From assembly GCF_016406305.1 (NCBI RefSeq), contig NZ_CP066369.1, positions 2,436,501-2,500,500 on the forward strand: 64,000 nucleotides of DNA, in the 5' to 3' direction. Origin of the DNA: Shewanella putrefaciens (lineage in GTDB: Bacteria; Pseudomonadota; Gammaproteobacteria; Enterobacterales; Shewanellaceae). Made by a program: the position numbers and the translations under genes. Within the stretch, counting starts at the first letter, position 1, and each line of letters begins with the position of its first letter. Under the pieces are notes generated by a model, which had not been told where the DNA came from, did not search any database, and saw only the letters and a program-made list of their open reading frames with translations. Positions 10,504 through 19,183 of the stretch are shown in pieces.

Positions 10504-13500
10504 TTAAGGGGATTGGCTCTCGATATGCATTAATCCCAATTGCATTTGCGCGTATTGCAAAGGCCAATTTTCATACCAGTTGATAAAATCATCGACATAC
10601 ATAGGGTGAGCAATACCGTAACCTTGGCACATCTCGCAGCCAAGTTCGGCCAGTTTTATGCCATGGGCAATACTCTCAACGCCTTCGGCTATGACACCTA
10701 AATTAAACACACTCGCCAGCCGAACCACGCCTTCGACAATCCGCAGATCATCCTGATCCTCCAGCATGTCACGGATAAAGCTCTGATCTATCTTTAGGGT
10801 TGAAATAGGCAGCTTACGCAGGTAAGTCAAGGAAGAATAGCCAGTACCAAAATCATCGAGGGAGAAATGCACCCCTAGGCTGGCACATTCATTTAAAATC
10901 GCAATGGCAAGGGGCATATCTTTGATGGCTGCGCTCTCGAGGATCTCCAGTTCGAGAGCTGACGCTGGCACATCGGGGTAATAGGCCAAAGCTTGTTTCA
11001 AAAAATCATAAAAGTGATCCGTAAGAAGCTGCCGCGCGCTCACATTGACGCTGATCTGAATATTTAGCCCCTTTTGATGCCAAGTTTGCAGCTGTGCCAT
11101 CGCTGTATTAATAACCCATTCCCCCAAGGGGATTTCAAGTTCGCTGCCCTCGATGTCGGGTAAAAAGGCGCTAGGCGGCAAGATACCCCGTTGCGGATGT
11201 AACCAACGTATAAGTGCTTCAGCCCCTATGACTTCGCCAGTGGCAAGGTTGACTTTAGGTTGATAGAAAAGCACAAACTCCCGTCTCGCAAAGGCGGCTT
11301 TTAGCTCCTCTAACCATTGCCTTTTCGCGATCATTTTTCGTTCAACATCATGGTCAAACATTTGAAAACAATTCTTACCCGCCGCTTTAGCCATATACAT
11401 AGCATGGTCGGCGTGGCGCAGCAGAATATCGGGATCGACATTGTCCTCAGGGTATAAACTAACGCCAATACTCGCCGTTAGACGCAGTGGCTTATCTCCA
11501 ATATAAATGGTTTGATCTATCGCTCCCAGCATTCGCTCAAGGATTTGAATACACTCGATTTCGGAACCAATTTCAAATAATGCAATAAATTCGTCTCCCC
11601 CCACCCGTGCCAAGGTATCTTGCTCGCGCATAATATGTAAAAGCTGCTCGACTATCGCGATCAGCAATTGATCGCCCACATCATGGCCATATTGATCGTT
11701 AACCACTTTAAAACCATCGAGATCGAGATAGCACACGGCGCACAGGCTACTATGACGGTTTACCCGGGAAATCGTCTGTTTAAACCTATCGACGAGTAAC
11801 CGCCGATTCGGTAATCCGGTGAGTACATCATAATTTGCCACCCTATCGAGTTCTGCCTCATGATTTTTTAACTGAGTGATATCCGATTGAGTCCCTGAAA
11901 TCATCAAGGGGCGACCACAACTGTCTGATTCCACGACACGGCCCTTGCAGAGTACCCAGCAAAAATCCCCTGACTTTTTCCTGCAGCGTATTTCCAGCTC
12001 TATGCTCGCACTCTGCTGCAGTAAGTGTTGTCGTACGATCCTTTTCACGTCCGCCCAATCATCTTCATGCACAAACTGGGTCCAGTTATCCACAGTAAGT
12101 TGGATTTCACCCGCAGAGTAACCTAAAATCGACTCAAACTTTTGGCTGACCTGCACCTCGCCCGTTGCCACATTCCAGTCCCAGTACCCTTGCTCTGAGC
12201 CCTGGATAACCCGCTGTAATAACGCCGTTTGGGCGGCAATTTGCTGTTGTAATATGCGTGATTGAGTAATGTCCTGCACTGTGCCATGGAGTTTAATCAC
12301 CTTGCCCTGCTCATCCAGCGTCGCTTGACCACGGGCCATGATCCATTTTTTAGCTGAGGTTTCCGCCTCGAATAATTCAGCTTCACATTCATAGGAAATG
12401 CCCGTAGCTAAACAGTGCGTGACTGCTTGGTTCAATTTTTGCCAGCTTTCTGGCGTGAAGAGCGACTGGACCTTCTCAAGATCTAAGGCCTCTTTGGGGG
12501 CTAATCCATAAATGGCAAAAACCTGTTCTGACCAAGTATGGGTGTTCTTCACTGTATCCCACTCCCAACTGCCGATCCCGGACAATTGTTGTGCCTGCTT
12601 CAGGCTTGCTTCACTCTGGCGTAGGCGCTCGGCACTTTGTTCCTGCAGGGTAACATCACGGGCAATACCAAAGAGGCCCCGAACGAGCCCCTTTGAATCC
12701 ATCACAGGGCCCTTTGTCACCTGAAATACCGCAGGCCCAGTGTTTATCTGTAATAACTCTTTATGGGTTGTGACTGCCTTATCCTTAAGCACTGTTTGAT
12801 CTTTAGTGCGGATCACCGCCGCCGATGCCGGTTCAAATAATGCTTCATCATTCTGGCCAATCATGTCCTTTATCGACTTACCGACAAACGCCGCAGCCCT
12901 TTGGTTTGCCAGAACGTAACGCCCCTGCAAATCCTTGACAAAAATGGCATCCGTCGTCTGGGAGACCATAGACTCCAGCAACTGATGGTTCAAATCCGAC
13001 TTACGTAATGACGCCCTTAAATAGCCACTTAATCCACTGATGATAATGCCATTAATACTCAAGCTAACCATTGGAAGCCAAGTAAAGATCATCTCACTCT
13101 GGGGTTTATCTGCATTGATCATTAATAGGTGCACACCCAATGCCGATATCAATGTCGTCAATAGGCCTGGGCCAAAACCGCCGATAATGGCGCTTAAGGA
13201 GATAGGTAAGGTAAAAGCCAACAGGAGCAAGCGCGTCTGTAATTCCAACGGTAAATATTGGACAACCCAGAGGGTGAACAATGGGAGTAACACCGCTGTA
13301 CAATAGCGAAACCAAGGGTTTTGCCCTAACAATATTGAACGGGAAAACGTCAGTTCGATGGCGCTGCGGGAGGGAGCAATATGGCGATCGGGCACCGCAT
13401 TTAACACATAGATAAATACTAATGCCGATGTAAAGACAAAAAAGATCCCCTTAGCGAGGGAAAAACGAAACACGGTATCCTGATTTGTAATAAACAACAA

Positions 13501-13593
13501 AAGCAGATCTGAGAAATAAATCCAACCTAAGGCGAGAAGAGCATAACTGACAACCGCAAGTACGATGAACTGGAATCGAGAAAAATTATGCAT
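10504..13593 (-). CDS. Membrane PAS-GGDEF-EAL protein (cyclic-di-GMP turnover)
   Basis: A 1029-residue signalling protein. Residues 1-200 contain about six hydrophobic segments, the last four resembling a DUF4118/KdpD-type membrane sensor. Three PAS domains follow at about 205-320, 325-445 and 450-575. The diguanylate cyclase domain has an intact RVGGDEF at about 663-669, and the phosphodiesterase domain an intact EALIRW at about 792 with the later DDFGTGYSSLTYL loop. Both catalytic motifs look functional, so the protein could make or break cyclic-di-GMP. The trigger is unknown; PAS domains suggest a small ligand or redox cofactor. The gene has its own minus-strand promoter region and no obvious operon partner. 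Confidence 0.93.
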   Translation of the reverse strand: MHNFSRFQFIVLAVVSYALLALGWIYFSDLLLLFITNQDTVFRFSLAKGIFFVFTSALVFIYVLNAVPDRHIAPSRSAIELTFSRSILLGQNPWFRYCTAVLLPLFTLWVVQYLPLELQTRLLLLAFTLPISLSAIIGGFGPGLLTTLISALGVHLLMINADKPQSEMIFTWLPMVSLSINGIIISGLSGYLRASLRKSDLNHQLLESMVSQTTDAIFVKDLQGRYVLANQRAAAFVGKSIKDMIGQNDEALFEPASAAVIRTKDQTVLKDKAVTTHKELLQINTGPAVFQVTKGPVMDSKGLVRGLFGIARDVTLQEQSAERLRQSEASLKQAQQLSGIGSWEWDTVKNTHTWSEQVFAIYGLAPKEALDLEKVQSLFTPESWQKLNQAVTHCLATGISYECEAELFEAETSAKKWIMARGQATLDEQGKVIKLHGTVQDITQSRILQQQIAAQTALLQRVIQGSEQGYWDWNVATGEVQVSQKFESILGYSAGEIQLTVDNWTQFVHEDDWADVKRIVRQHLLQQSASIELEIRCRKKSGDFCWVLCKGRVVESDSCGRPLMISGTQSDITQLKNHEAELDRVANYDVLTGLPNRRLLVDRFKQTISRVNRHSSLCAVCYLDLDGFKVVNDQYGHDVGDQLLIAIVEQLLHIMREQDTLARVGGDEFIALFEIGSEIECIQILERMLGAIDQTIYIGDKPLRLTASIGVSLYPEDNVDPDILLRHADHAMYMAKAAGKNCFQMFDHDVERKMIAKRQWLEELKAAFARREFVLFYQPKVNLATGEVIGAEALIRWLHPQRGILPPSAFLPDIEGSELEIPLGEWVINTAMAQLQTWHQKGLNIQISVNVSARQLLTDHFYDFLKQALAYYPDVPASALELEILESAAIKDMPLAIAILNECASLGVHFSLDDFGTGYSSLTYLRKLPISTLKIDQSFIRDMLEDQDDLRIVEGVVRLASVFNLGVIAEGVESIAHGIKLAELGCEMCQGYGIAHPMYVDDFINWYENWPLQYAQMQLGLMHIESQSP

Positions 13594-13846
13594 CGTTTAG
13601 CTATCCCCCGACTCAACCATTAGTGATGATTCCTTCATCGTTTATACCATATAAGTGACTACCCAAATGTTATTAAGGCAGCGTGCAATCCAGTTGTCCT
13701 CCTATCTTGTACTAATTTACCTGTTTAAACAGATACTACCACTCAGCTAAGGCAACATTTTTGTGTTTATCAACCCAGCTAAACTTAGCATTTTTTGGTG
13801 AAAAAGCGAGCGATAACAAAGCACAGTAACCAAACCAATCACACGC

Positions 13847-14602
13847 CTAGGGAAAAAGAGAATCAGTGATACGCCCAAGCTGCGCTTGATAGGCGTTAAT
13901 AATGCTTAAGCGGTGTTTATCTTCGGGCATACGTTGATAATGGCGGATCACTTTATGCAGATAACGCTTAGCTAAAGCTAGGTCATCTCCCCGAAGATTG
14001 TCCCACATTAGCGATCCCGATGGACTGATACACTGGCCGGAGGCGTTACTATCCTTGATCACATGGAGAATTTCGTAAAAACGTTGATTCTCTTCTAGCA
14101 GGATTTCAGCCTCAAGTATCAGCCCTAACTGGGCAAGGGATTGGCGAACATAATAATTATGATGCACGGGGCACAAAATAAACTCAAGACGCCTCTCTGA
14201 ATGCCCTGCAACAATTGCCCGCACCAACTCCACCAGCAGTTCACCACCCACACCTGCGATAATAATCAACTGTTTATCTTTATCACTGCTTTGCCCGAGC
14301 GGTAATGCCGCAACATCGAGGCAATGCACTTGCCACTTTGCTATCCCATCCGAGTCATGCTTTGTTATCCCACTTAAGTCATGCTGTAACTCGGCCGCTT
14401 GCCCAGGGAAAAAGCGCGCTAAATCTAGGGTTAATTGCTGCATCAATGGCGCAACACAATCGACAAAATGCACTTGCCGAGCGGCATTTCGTTTAAGCAA
14501 CAACATACCGAGCAAACCATGATCGCAGCAGCAATCCCAAATATGATCGTAATGACCGCTGATCATGCTGTCTATCTGTTGTAAACGTTGGCTAATTTTC
14601 AC
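13847..14602 (-). CDS. trmK: TrmK/COG2384-type tRNA (adenine-N1)-methyltransferase
   Basis: The 251-residue protein matches the COG2384 family typified by TrmK, which methylates N1 of adenine 22 in certain tRNAs. It shows the family's N-terminal MKISQRLQQIDSMI, the SAM-binding stretch IWDCCCDHGLLGMLLL, the acidic residue in HFVDCVAP, the motif IIAGVGGELLVELV, and the ILCPVHHNYYVRQ segment. A serine- and histidine-poor insertion around residues 85-105 separates the strands. The start ATG at 14602 is the first reasonable one. The substrate assignment in gammaproteobacteria is inferred from the family and not certain. Confidence 0.85.
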   Translation of the reverse strand: MKISQRLQQIDSMISGHYDHIWDCCCDHGLLGMLLLKRNAARQVHFVDCVAPLMQQLTLDLARFFPGQAAELQHDLSGITKHDSDGIAKWQVHCLDVAALPLGQSSDKDKQLIIIAGVGGELLVELVRAIVAGHSERRLEFILCPVHHNYYVRQSLAQLGLILEAEILLEENQRFYEILHVIKDSNASGQCISPSGSLMWDNLRGDDLALAKRYLHKVIRHYQRMPEDKHRLSIINAYQAQLGRITDSLFP

Positions 14603-14794
14603 GGTTTGACCTTACTGCTACGACTCTTAGTACTGTAAATCCCACGGTTAATCCCACTAAAAATCCGACTTTGCAGTCGTATTTTTAAGAAAGCAGAAGG
14701 CGCGCATTCTACCCGAGTCAGCACTAAACCACATCCTTTGTTCATGCCCTCACAGTGCTGCACATCACGCCTGTTACGCCACGCCTTAATGTGG

Positions 14795-14808
14795 TGAATA
14801 CGTATGCA
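14795..14808 (+). promoter_or_regulatory. Palindromic operator upstream of the GH97 gene
   Basis: TGAATACGTATGCA is centred on the palindrome ATACGTAT. An almost identical site (TGAATACGTATGTA) occurs at 18808-18821 before the sugar transporter. In both cases it begins 19 bases before the first base of the -35 box. The CG-centred palindrome is typical of LacI-family regulators; a MalR-type maltodextrin regulator is the natural candidate given the genes served. The regulator itself is not in the window. Confidence 0.75.
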
Positions 14809-14813
14809 GGCCG

Positions 14814-14843
14814 TTGCGGTTAAAAAGCCATCGCCACTAGTAT
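14814..14843 (+). promoter_or_regulatory. Predicted promoter of the GH97 gene
   Basis: TTGCGG (14814-14819) and TAGTAT (14838-14843) are separated by 18 bases, the same spacing as the transporter promoter at 18827-18856. The start would fall near 14850, giving a leader of about 33 bases. The operator lies just upstream of -35, centred near -48, a position more usual for an activator than for a simple repressor. Confidence 0.65.
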
Positions 14844-14882
14844 GCTGTGAGTCACATTCAATATAAAAACAAGGATCAAGGA

Positions 14883-17030
14883 ATGTTCATCAAGACCAAC
14901 CCTATTCAGTTCACTGGCAATCCTTTAACTGACAGTCAAACTAGTGCACATTCATGGCGCCAGAGCTTATCGCGCCCAAAACTATCGCAAGCGCTATTAA
15001 GCCCTACCCTTATCGCTCTTGCGGTTACGAGTCTATTTAGTGCCAACGTATTTGCTAAAACCGTTACCGTCAGCTCACCCAACCAACAAATTCAAATCAG
15101 CTTGAGTGACGATACTGGCCGCCCCGAATATAAAATCGATTTTCACGGCAAGACAGTCATAGAACCGAGCCGCTTAGGCTTAGTTTTTCAATCCCTTGGC
15201 GAACTCGGTCAAGGATTACAGATAAAAAGCAGCGAGAAAAAAAGTGCCGATGAAAAGTGGCAACAACCCTGGGGCGAACAGGAATGGATCCGCGATCAGC
15301 ACAATCAACTGAGCGCGGTATTAAGTAACGGCATGGTGCAACTCGAAGTCGAGTTTAAAGCCTTTGACTATGGCATTGGCTTTCGCTATCACTTAGCCGA
15401 GCAAACCGCCCTGCCCGCCAATTCGCCGCTCTCCATCACAGACGAGTTAACCGAGTTCAATGTCGGCCAGAGCGATAAAGCCACAGCATGGTGGATCCCT
15501 GCCCGCGGCTGGAATCGCTACGAATATTTGTATCGCACCACAGCGCTTAAAGACGTCGATAGAGTCCACACGCCCTTCACCTTTAAACTCGCAGATGGAA
15601 CGCACTTAAGTATTCACGAGGCCGCCTTGATTGACTTTGCCGCCATGACCTTAGATCAACAGCGCGATGGCAAGCTTAAGGCGGATCTCACGCCTTGGTC
15701 CGATGGTATTCGTGTCAAAACCCAAGTGGGGTTTTATACGCCGTGGCGCACCATTCAAATTGCCGATAACGCAACTGGACTGCTCAACTCCCACCTTATC
15801 CTCAACCTCAACGAGCCCAATAAACTCGGCGATGTCACTTGGGTAAAACCGGGAAAATACATCGGTATTTGGTGGGGAATGCACTTAAACGAAAATACCT
15901 GGGGCTCGGGCCCAACCCATGGCGCAACCACCAGTGAAACCAAGCGTTATATGGATTTCGCCGCCAAATATCAATTTGATGGTGTACTAGTAGAAGGTTG
16001 GAATCAAGGTTGGGACGGCGACTGGTTCCACAACGGCGATCAATTTAGCTTTACCAAGGCCTATGCCGATTTCGACCTGCCCGCCATCACAGCCTACGGG
16101 GCGAAAAAAGGGGTGCGTTTAATCGGCCACCACGAAACTGCAGGTTCAGTCACTCATTATCGCGAGCAAATGGCGGATGCCTTCGCCCTGTATGAAAAAT
16201 ACGGTGTGACTCAAGTCAAAACCGGCTATGTCGCTGACGGTGGTCAAATCAAGCGCATCGATGACAAAGGCATTACCCGCCACGAGTGGCACGACGGTCA
16301 GTTTATGGTCGGCGAGTATTTGCACAATGTCACTGAAGCGGCAAAGCACCATATCAGTATCAATACCCACGAGCCAATTAAAGACACAGGCCTGCGCCGA
16401 ACTTATCCGAACTGGATCGCCCGCGAAGGTGCCCGCGGCCAAGAGTACAATGCTTGGGGTAGCCCACCAAACAGCCCTGAACATACGGCCATGTTACCCT
16501 TTACCCGCATGCTTGCGGGTCCAATGGACTTTACCCCGGGAATTTTTGACTTAGCGCCCAAGGGATTGGATGCAGAAAACCGTGTGCAAACCACGCTGAC
16601 CAAACAACTTGCCTTGTACGTTGTGCTCTATAGCCCAATCCAAATGGCAGCAGACTTACCGCGCAATTATGAAAAGCACTTAGATGCCTTCCAATTTATC
16701 CGCGATGTGCCCACAGATTGGTATCAAAGTGTCGCGCTTGCCGGTGAAGTCGGTGACTATGTGGTCTTTGCCCGCCAAGCGAAAGATCAAGGTGATTGGT
16801 ACTTAGGCGCACTCACGGATGAAACCGCACGCACGGTCACGGTCAAACTGGATTTCCTCTCCCCGAATAAACGTTATCAAGCGCAAATTTACCGCGATGG
16901 CGCAAAAGCCGATTGGAAAACCAATCCCTATGATTATGTGATTGAAACCCTCGATGTGAGTGCTAAAGATAGCCTAAACCTCTCACTCGCCAGCAGTGGC
17001 GGTACGGCAATCAGGTTCAAAGTTCTTTAA
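14883..17030 (+). CDS. GH97 family alpha-glucosidase (SusB-like), secreted
   Basis: A 715-residue glycoside hydrolase of family 97, which cleaves alpha-glucosidic bonds of maltodextrins, probably in the periplasm. I choose the ATG at 14883 because AAGGATCAAGGA lies directly ahead; a TTG/ATG 12 codons earlier is less likely. A long N-terminal leader ends in a hydrophobic stretch and SANVFA, a plausible signal-peptidase site near residue 60. Characteristic GH97 segments follow: EGWNQGWDGDWF, GHHETAGSVTHYREQMADAF, and HEPIKDTGLRRTYPNWIARE in which the glutamates are catalytic in the family. It is monocistronic, followed by a bidirectional terminator, and shares its operator with the transporter gene. 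Confidence 0.93.
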   Translation: MFIKTNPIQFTGNPLTDSQTSAHSWRQSLSRPKLSQALLSPTLIALAVTSLFSANVFAKTVTVSSPNQQIQISLSDDTGRPEYKIDFHGKTVIEPSRLGLVFQSLGELGQGLQIKSSEKKSADEKWQQPWGEQEWIRDQHNQLSAVLSNGMVQLEVEFKAFDYGIGFRYHLAEQTALPANSPLSITDELTEFNVGQSDKATAWWIPARGWNRYEYLYRTTALKDVDRVHTPFTFKLADGTHLSIHEAALIDFAAMTLDQQRDGKLKADLTPWSDGIRVKTQVGFYTPWRTIQIADNATGLLNSHLILNLNEPNKLGDVTWVKPGKYIGIWWGMHLNENTWGSGPTHGATTSETKRYMDFAAKYQFDGVLVEGWNQGWDGDWFHNGDQFSFTKAYADFDLPAITAYGAKKGVRLIGHHETAGSVTHYREQMADAFALYEKYGVTQVKTGYVADGGQIKRIDDKGITRHEWHDGQFMVGEYLHNVTEAAKHHISINTHEPIKDTGLRRTYPNWIAREGARGQEYNAWGSPPNSPEHTAMLPFTRMLAGPMDFTPGIFDLAPKGLDAENRVQTTLTKQLALYVVLYSPIQMAADLPRNYEKHLDAFQFIRDVPTDWYQSVALAGEVGDYVVFARQAKDQGDWYLGALTDETARTVTVKLDFLSPNKRYQAQIYRDGAKADWKTNPYDYVIETLDVSAKDSLNLSLASSGGTAIRFKVL

Positions 17031-17093
17031 TAAAGTGCTTTAACGGCTTTGTTGCTATCAACAAGGTCGCTATAAACAAAAGTCACCATAAAC

Positions 17094-17117
17094 AAAGGGC
17101 GCTAAAAAGCGCCCTTT
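17094..17117. terminator. Bidirectional intrinsic terminator
   Basis: AAAGGGCGC and GCGCCCTTT form a perfect 9-base stem around a TAAAAA loop. The flanking A and T bases are part of the stem, so it can serve both the GH97 gene (plus) and the methyltransferase gene ending at 17136 (minus). Confidence 0.8.
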
Positions 17118-17135
17118 ATGTTTACTGTGACACTA

Positions 17136-18143
17136 TTAGTTTAATGTCAGCGCCACTATTTTAAGTGGATGATTATCATCGAACGAGGGGAAATCCTCAT
17201 GGGGATCGAGCCAAGTGTGCGCACTAACGGTACGGCCTTGTTTTTCAACGCAGCGCACTAAGCTGTCGAACCATACTTGGCGCTCGACTTTCGCCACATT
17301 GTTACAGCAAACGATAGTGCCACCGACTTTGGTCGCCATTAATGCAGGCTTAAATAACCCTTGATAATCATTGATCAAATCGACAATCCCGAAAACACTC
17401 TTGGCATAACGCGGTGGGTCGAGAAACACCAGATCAAACTGGGTTTGTGGCAGTTTAGGGTAACTCGGTAACTTTTGATTACGGCGCCCTCCCACACTTA
17501 AACCCGCCAATTGGCGCAATGCCGGAAACGCATCACTCTGCACAAACTCACATACATTCGACACCTGATTTAACGCCGCATTCGCTTTACCCGTCGCTAA
17601 AGCAAAGGAAGAAAAATCGACGTTCATCACCCGAGTCGCGCCGCCGATAGCAGCCGCAGTACCAATGCCACAGGTGTAGGAAAACAAATTCAGTACGGTT
17701 TTATCTTGGCTGTGTGCCCGCACATATTCGCGGCCAATACGCATATCGAGGAATAACAGCGGATCTTGCCCTTCATGGCGCAGTTTAGTGCTGAACTTGA
17801 TGCCATTTTCCTGCATCACTCGCTCAGCACTCGCAATCTCTGTCAGTGCCGGTGATAAGGTATTCAATACCCGAGAGTTGCCTAAGGAGCGGTCGTTATA
17901 CACAATCGGTAAATCGGTCTGCTGTTGCAAAACGGCACTGACATCAACTAACTCTTCATCGGTTAAGGTCTGATGAAAACTCTGCACTAGCCAAGTATCG
18001 CCGTAACGGTCGACATTCAAGCCACTCACGCCTTCGACTGTGCCATGGAACACCCGAAAACAATCGGTTTGATCCTGTTCTGCTTGTTGTAAAAAATCAT
18101 GGCGTTTCGCCAGAGCCGTCGATAACAGCGTTTGAATAGACAT
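17136..18143 (-). CDS. Class I SAM-dependent methyltransferase, COG1092 (RlmI-like)
   Basis: A 335-residue methyltransferase of the group that includes the 23S rRNA cytosine-C5 enzyme RlmI. It shows GLNVDRYGD near the N-terminus, the SAM-binding NLFSYTCGIGTAAAIGGA (about residue 150-167), NVDFSSFAL, the catalytic LDPPRYAKS motif (about residue 240), and VCCNNVAKV in place of the usual second motif. It is shorter than RlmI and appears to lack the N-terminal PUA RNA-binding domain, so its substrate may differ. It lies on the opposite strand inside the maltodextrin region and does not seem related to it. Confidence 0.88.
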   Translation of the reverse strand: MSIQTLLSTALAKRHDFLQQAEQDQTDCFRVFHGTVEGVSGLNVDRYGDTWLVQSFHQTLTDEELVDVSAVLQQQTDLPIVYNDRSLGNSRVLNTLSPALTEIASAERVMQENGIKFSTKLRHEGQDPLLFLDMRIGREYVRAHSQDKTVLNLFSYTCGIGTAAAIGGATRVMNVDFSSFALATGKANAALNQVSNVCEFVQSDAFPALRQLAGLSVGGRRNQKLPSYPKLPQTQFDLVFLDPPRYAKSVFGIVDLINDYQGLFKPALMATKVGGTIVCCNNVAKVERQVWFDSLVRCVEKQGRTVSAHTWLDPHEDFPSFDDNHPLKIVALTLN

Positions 18144-18349
18144 AAAAAGCGGGACTCGTACAGCGGAAACCTGCGTAAGGTCTCAAGGGGAAAACGGCAT
18201 AATAACAAACTAGCACGCAGAATATCGGAAAAGTTCGCCTAAAAACATCATAAACACCGACTACCACCCAAATGGGGAACGCTATGTCCCCCAACCCGCC
18301 AAACCAGTTATAACCAAGTGCACGGATTAATATTCAACAAAGATATAGA

Positions 18350-18643
18350 TTAAATCACTTCAATCAACGCCTCTAATCCAGGCGCCGTTTTCGTGGGGAT
18401 AAATTCTATGACATCGAACTCGGCAACGTCTTCAAGGTAAAAGGGATCTTGCTGCAAAATAGCCTCTAGCGCCGCGCGACTCTCAGCCTTTGCAAGGATA
18501 ACGCCGCCGGTTCGAGGCACCTTACGACCCGATGCGATAAAAATGCCCTTAGCATAACATTCGTCGAGATAACAAATATGAGCCGCTAAATGTGGCTCGA
18601 CTTCCGCGATGGGCTTTTTATAGGTGAGCGAAACAACAAACAT
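18350..18643 (-). CDS. YciI-like protein
   Basis: A 97-residue protein of the YciI/YCII dimeric ferredoxin-like fold. The start ATG at 18643 (MFVVSLTYKKP) is preceded by AGAGGATA, a good ribosome-binding site; an upstream in-frame extension has none. Family features visible are the conserved histidine in PHLAAHICYLDECY, the central GIFIASGRKVPRTGG and the Asp in QQDPFYLEDVAEFDVIEF. Enzymatic activity is unclear for most members; some act on chlorinated or muconolactone-like compounds. It appears to be a single-gene unit. Confidence 0.88.
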   Translation of the reverse strand: MFVVSLTYKKPIAEVEPHLAAHICYLDECYAKGIFIASGRKVPRTGGVILAKAESRAALEAILQQDPFYLEDVAEFDVIEFIPTKTAPGLEALIEVI

Positions 18644-18807
18644 AGGTATCCTCTTATTCAGCAAGTCGGGGCATATACAATAGGTTTCTCCCCGCTGACT
18701 ATATAATAGTGCGGCCCTAAAGTGTCAAATGAACTTACCCGCCGCCCAAGTTAAAAATGATCAACAGCAGGTTGCACCTCTGTTTACCGCGGGTTATCAA
18801 CCCATGA

Positions 18808-18821
18808 TGAATACGTATGTA
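18808..18821 (+). promoter_or_regulatory. Palindromic operator upstream of the sugar transporter
   Basis: TGAATACGTATGTA matches the GH97 operator at 14795-14808 in 13 of 14 positions, and the similarity continues into the downstream -35 element. It starts 19 bases before -35, exactly as at the other promoter. This points to one shared regulator for both transcription units. Confidence 0.75.
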
Positions 18822-18826
18822 AGCGG

Positions 18827-18856
18827 TTGTGCACAAATCCACGCCGAGGCTACTAT
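18827..18856 (+). promoter_or_regulatory. Predicted promoter of the sugar transporter gene
   Basis: TTGTGC (18827-18832) and TACTAT (18851-18856) are 18 bases apart. The start is expected near 18863. This gives a leader of about 320 bases, much longer than the GH97 leader. Confidence 0.6.
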
Positions 18857-19031
18857 AAATCCGCTCGTTTCACCCTCTGCTTGTGGGGTTTGAAATCTGT
18901 GAGGTCGTTTCTGATAGGGCTACAAGGATTGCTATCAGGCTTAAGTTCTTTCTGCTGACTGGCTTTGGCCACTCACTTGGACTAACCCCTTTGAATTAAG
19001 GTATTAGATCCAAATTTGAAATGAATTTATC

Positions 19032-19074
19032 GGCGAATATGCTTCTGAGGGAGGAGTATATTCGCCATTTTTTC
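19032..19074 (+). terminator. Intrinsic terminator or attenuator inside the transporter leader
   Basis: GGCGAATAT (19032-19040) pairs perfectly with ATATTCGCC (19058-19066) and is followed by ATTTTTTC. It lies about 210 bases after the predicted start and about 110 bases before the transporter ATG. It could stop transcription early, either as an attenuator or to make a small RNA of about 210 nucleotides. Confidence 0.7.
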
Positions 19075-19183
19075 ACCGAGCATTCTCATTTACAACCTGT
19101 GCGAAACTATCCATTGCTAGGCAAACAATTAAAACAATAAGCACTCAGGGCAGAACGACTGCCAGCAACAGAAAGGAAGTTCA

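Larger units (their letters stand above)
18644..19183 (+). promoter_or_regulatory. 540-base control region and leader of the sugar transporter gene
   Basis: This gap holds the operator (18808-18821), a promoter (18827-18856), a leader of roughly 320 bases and an intrinsic terminator (19032-19074) that lies before the coding start. The leader also contains a TGATAG/CTATCA stem near 18916-18942. Ahead of the operator, 18644-18807 should carry the promoter of the YciI-like gene on the minus strand; I see no clear boxes there. Confidence 0.6.

Noticed and set aside
13594..13846. Terminator-like GCTA/TAGC with six Ts near 13786
   Set aside because: The stem is only four bases and no plus-strand gene lies ahead of it.
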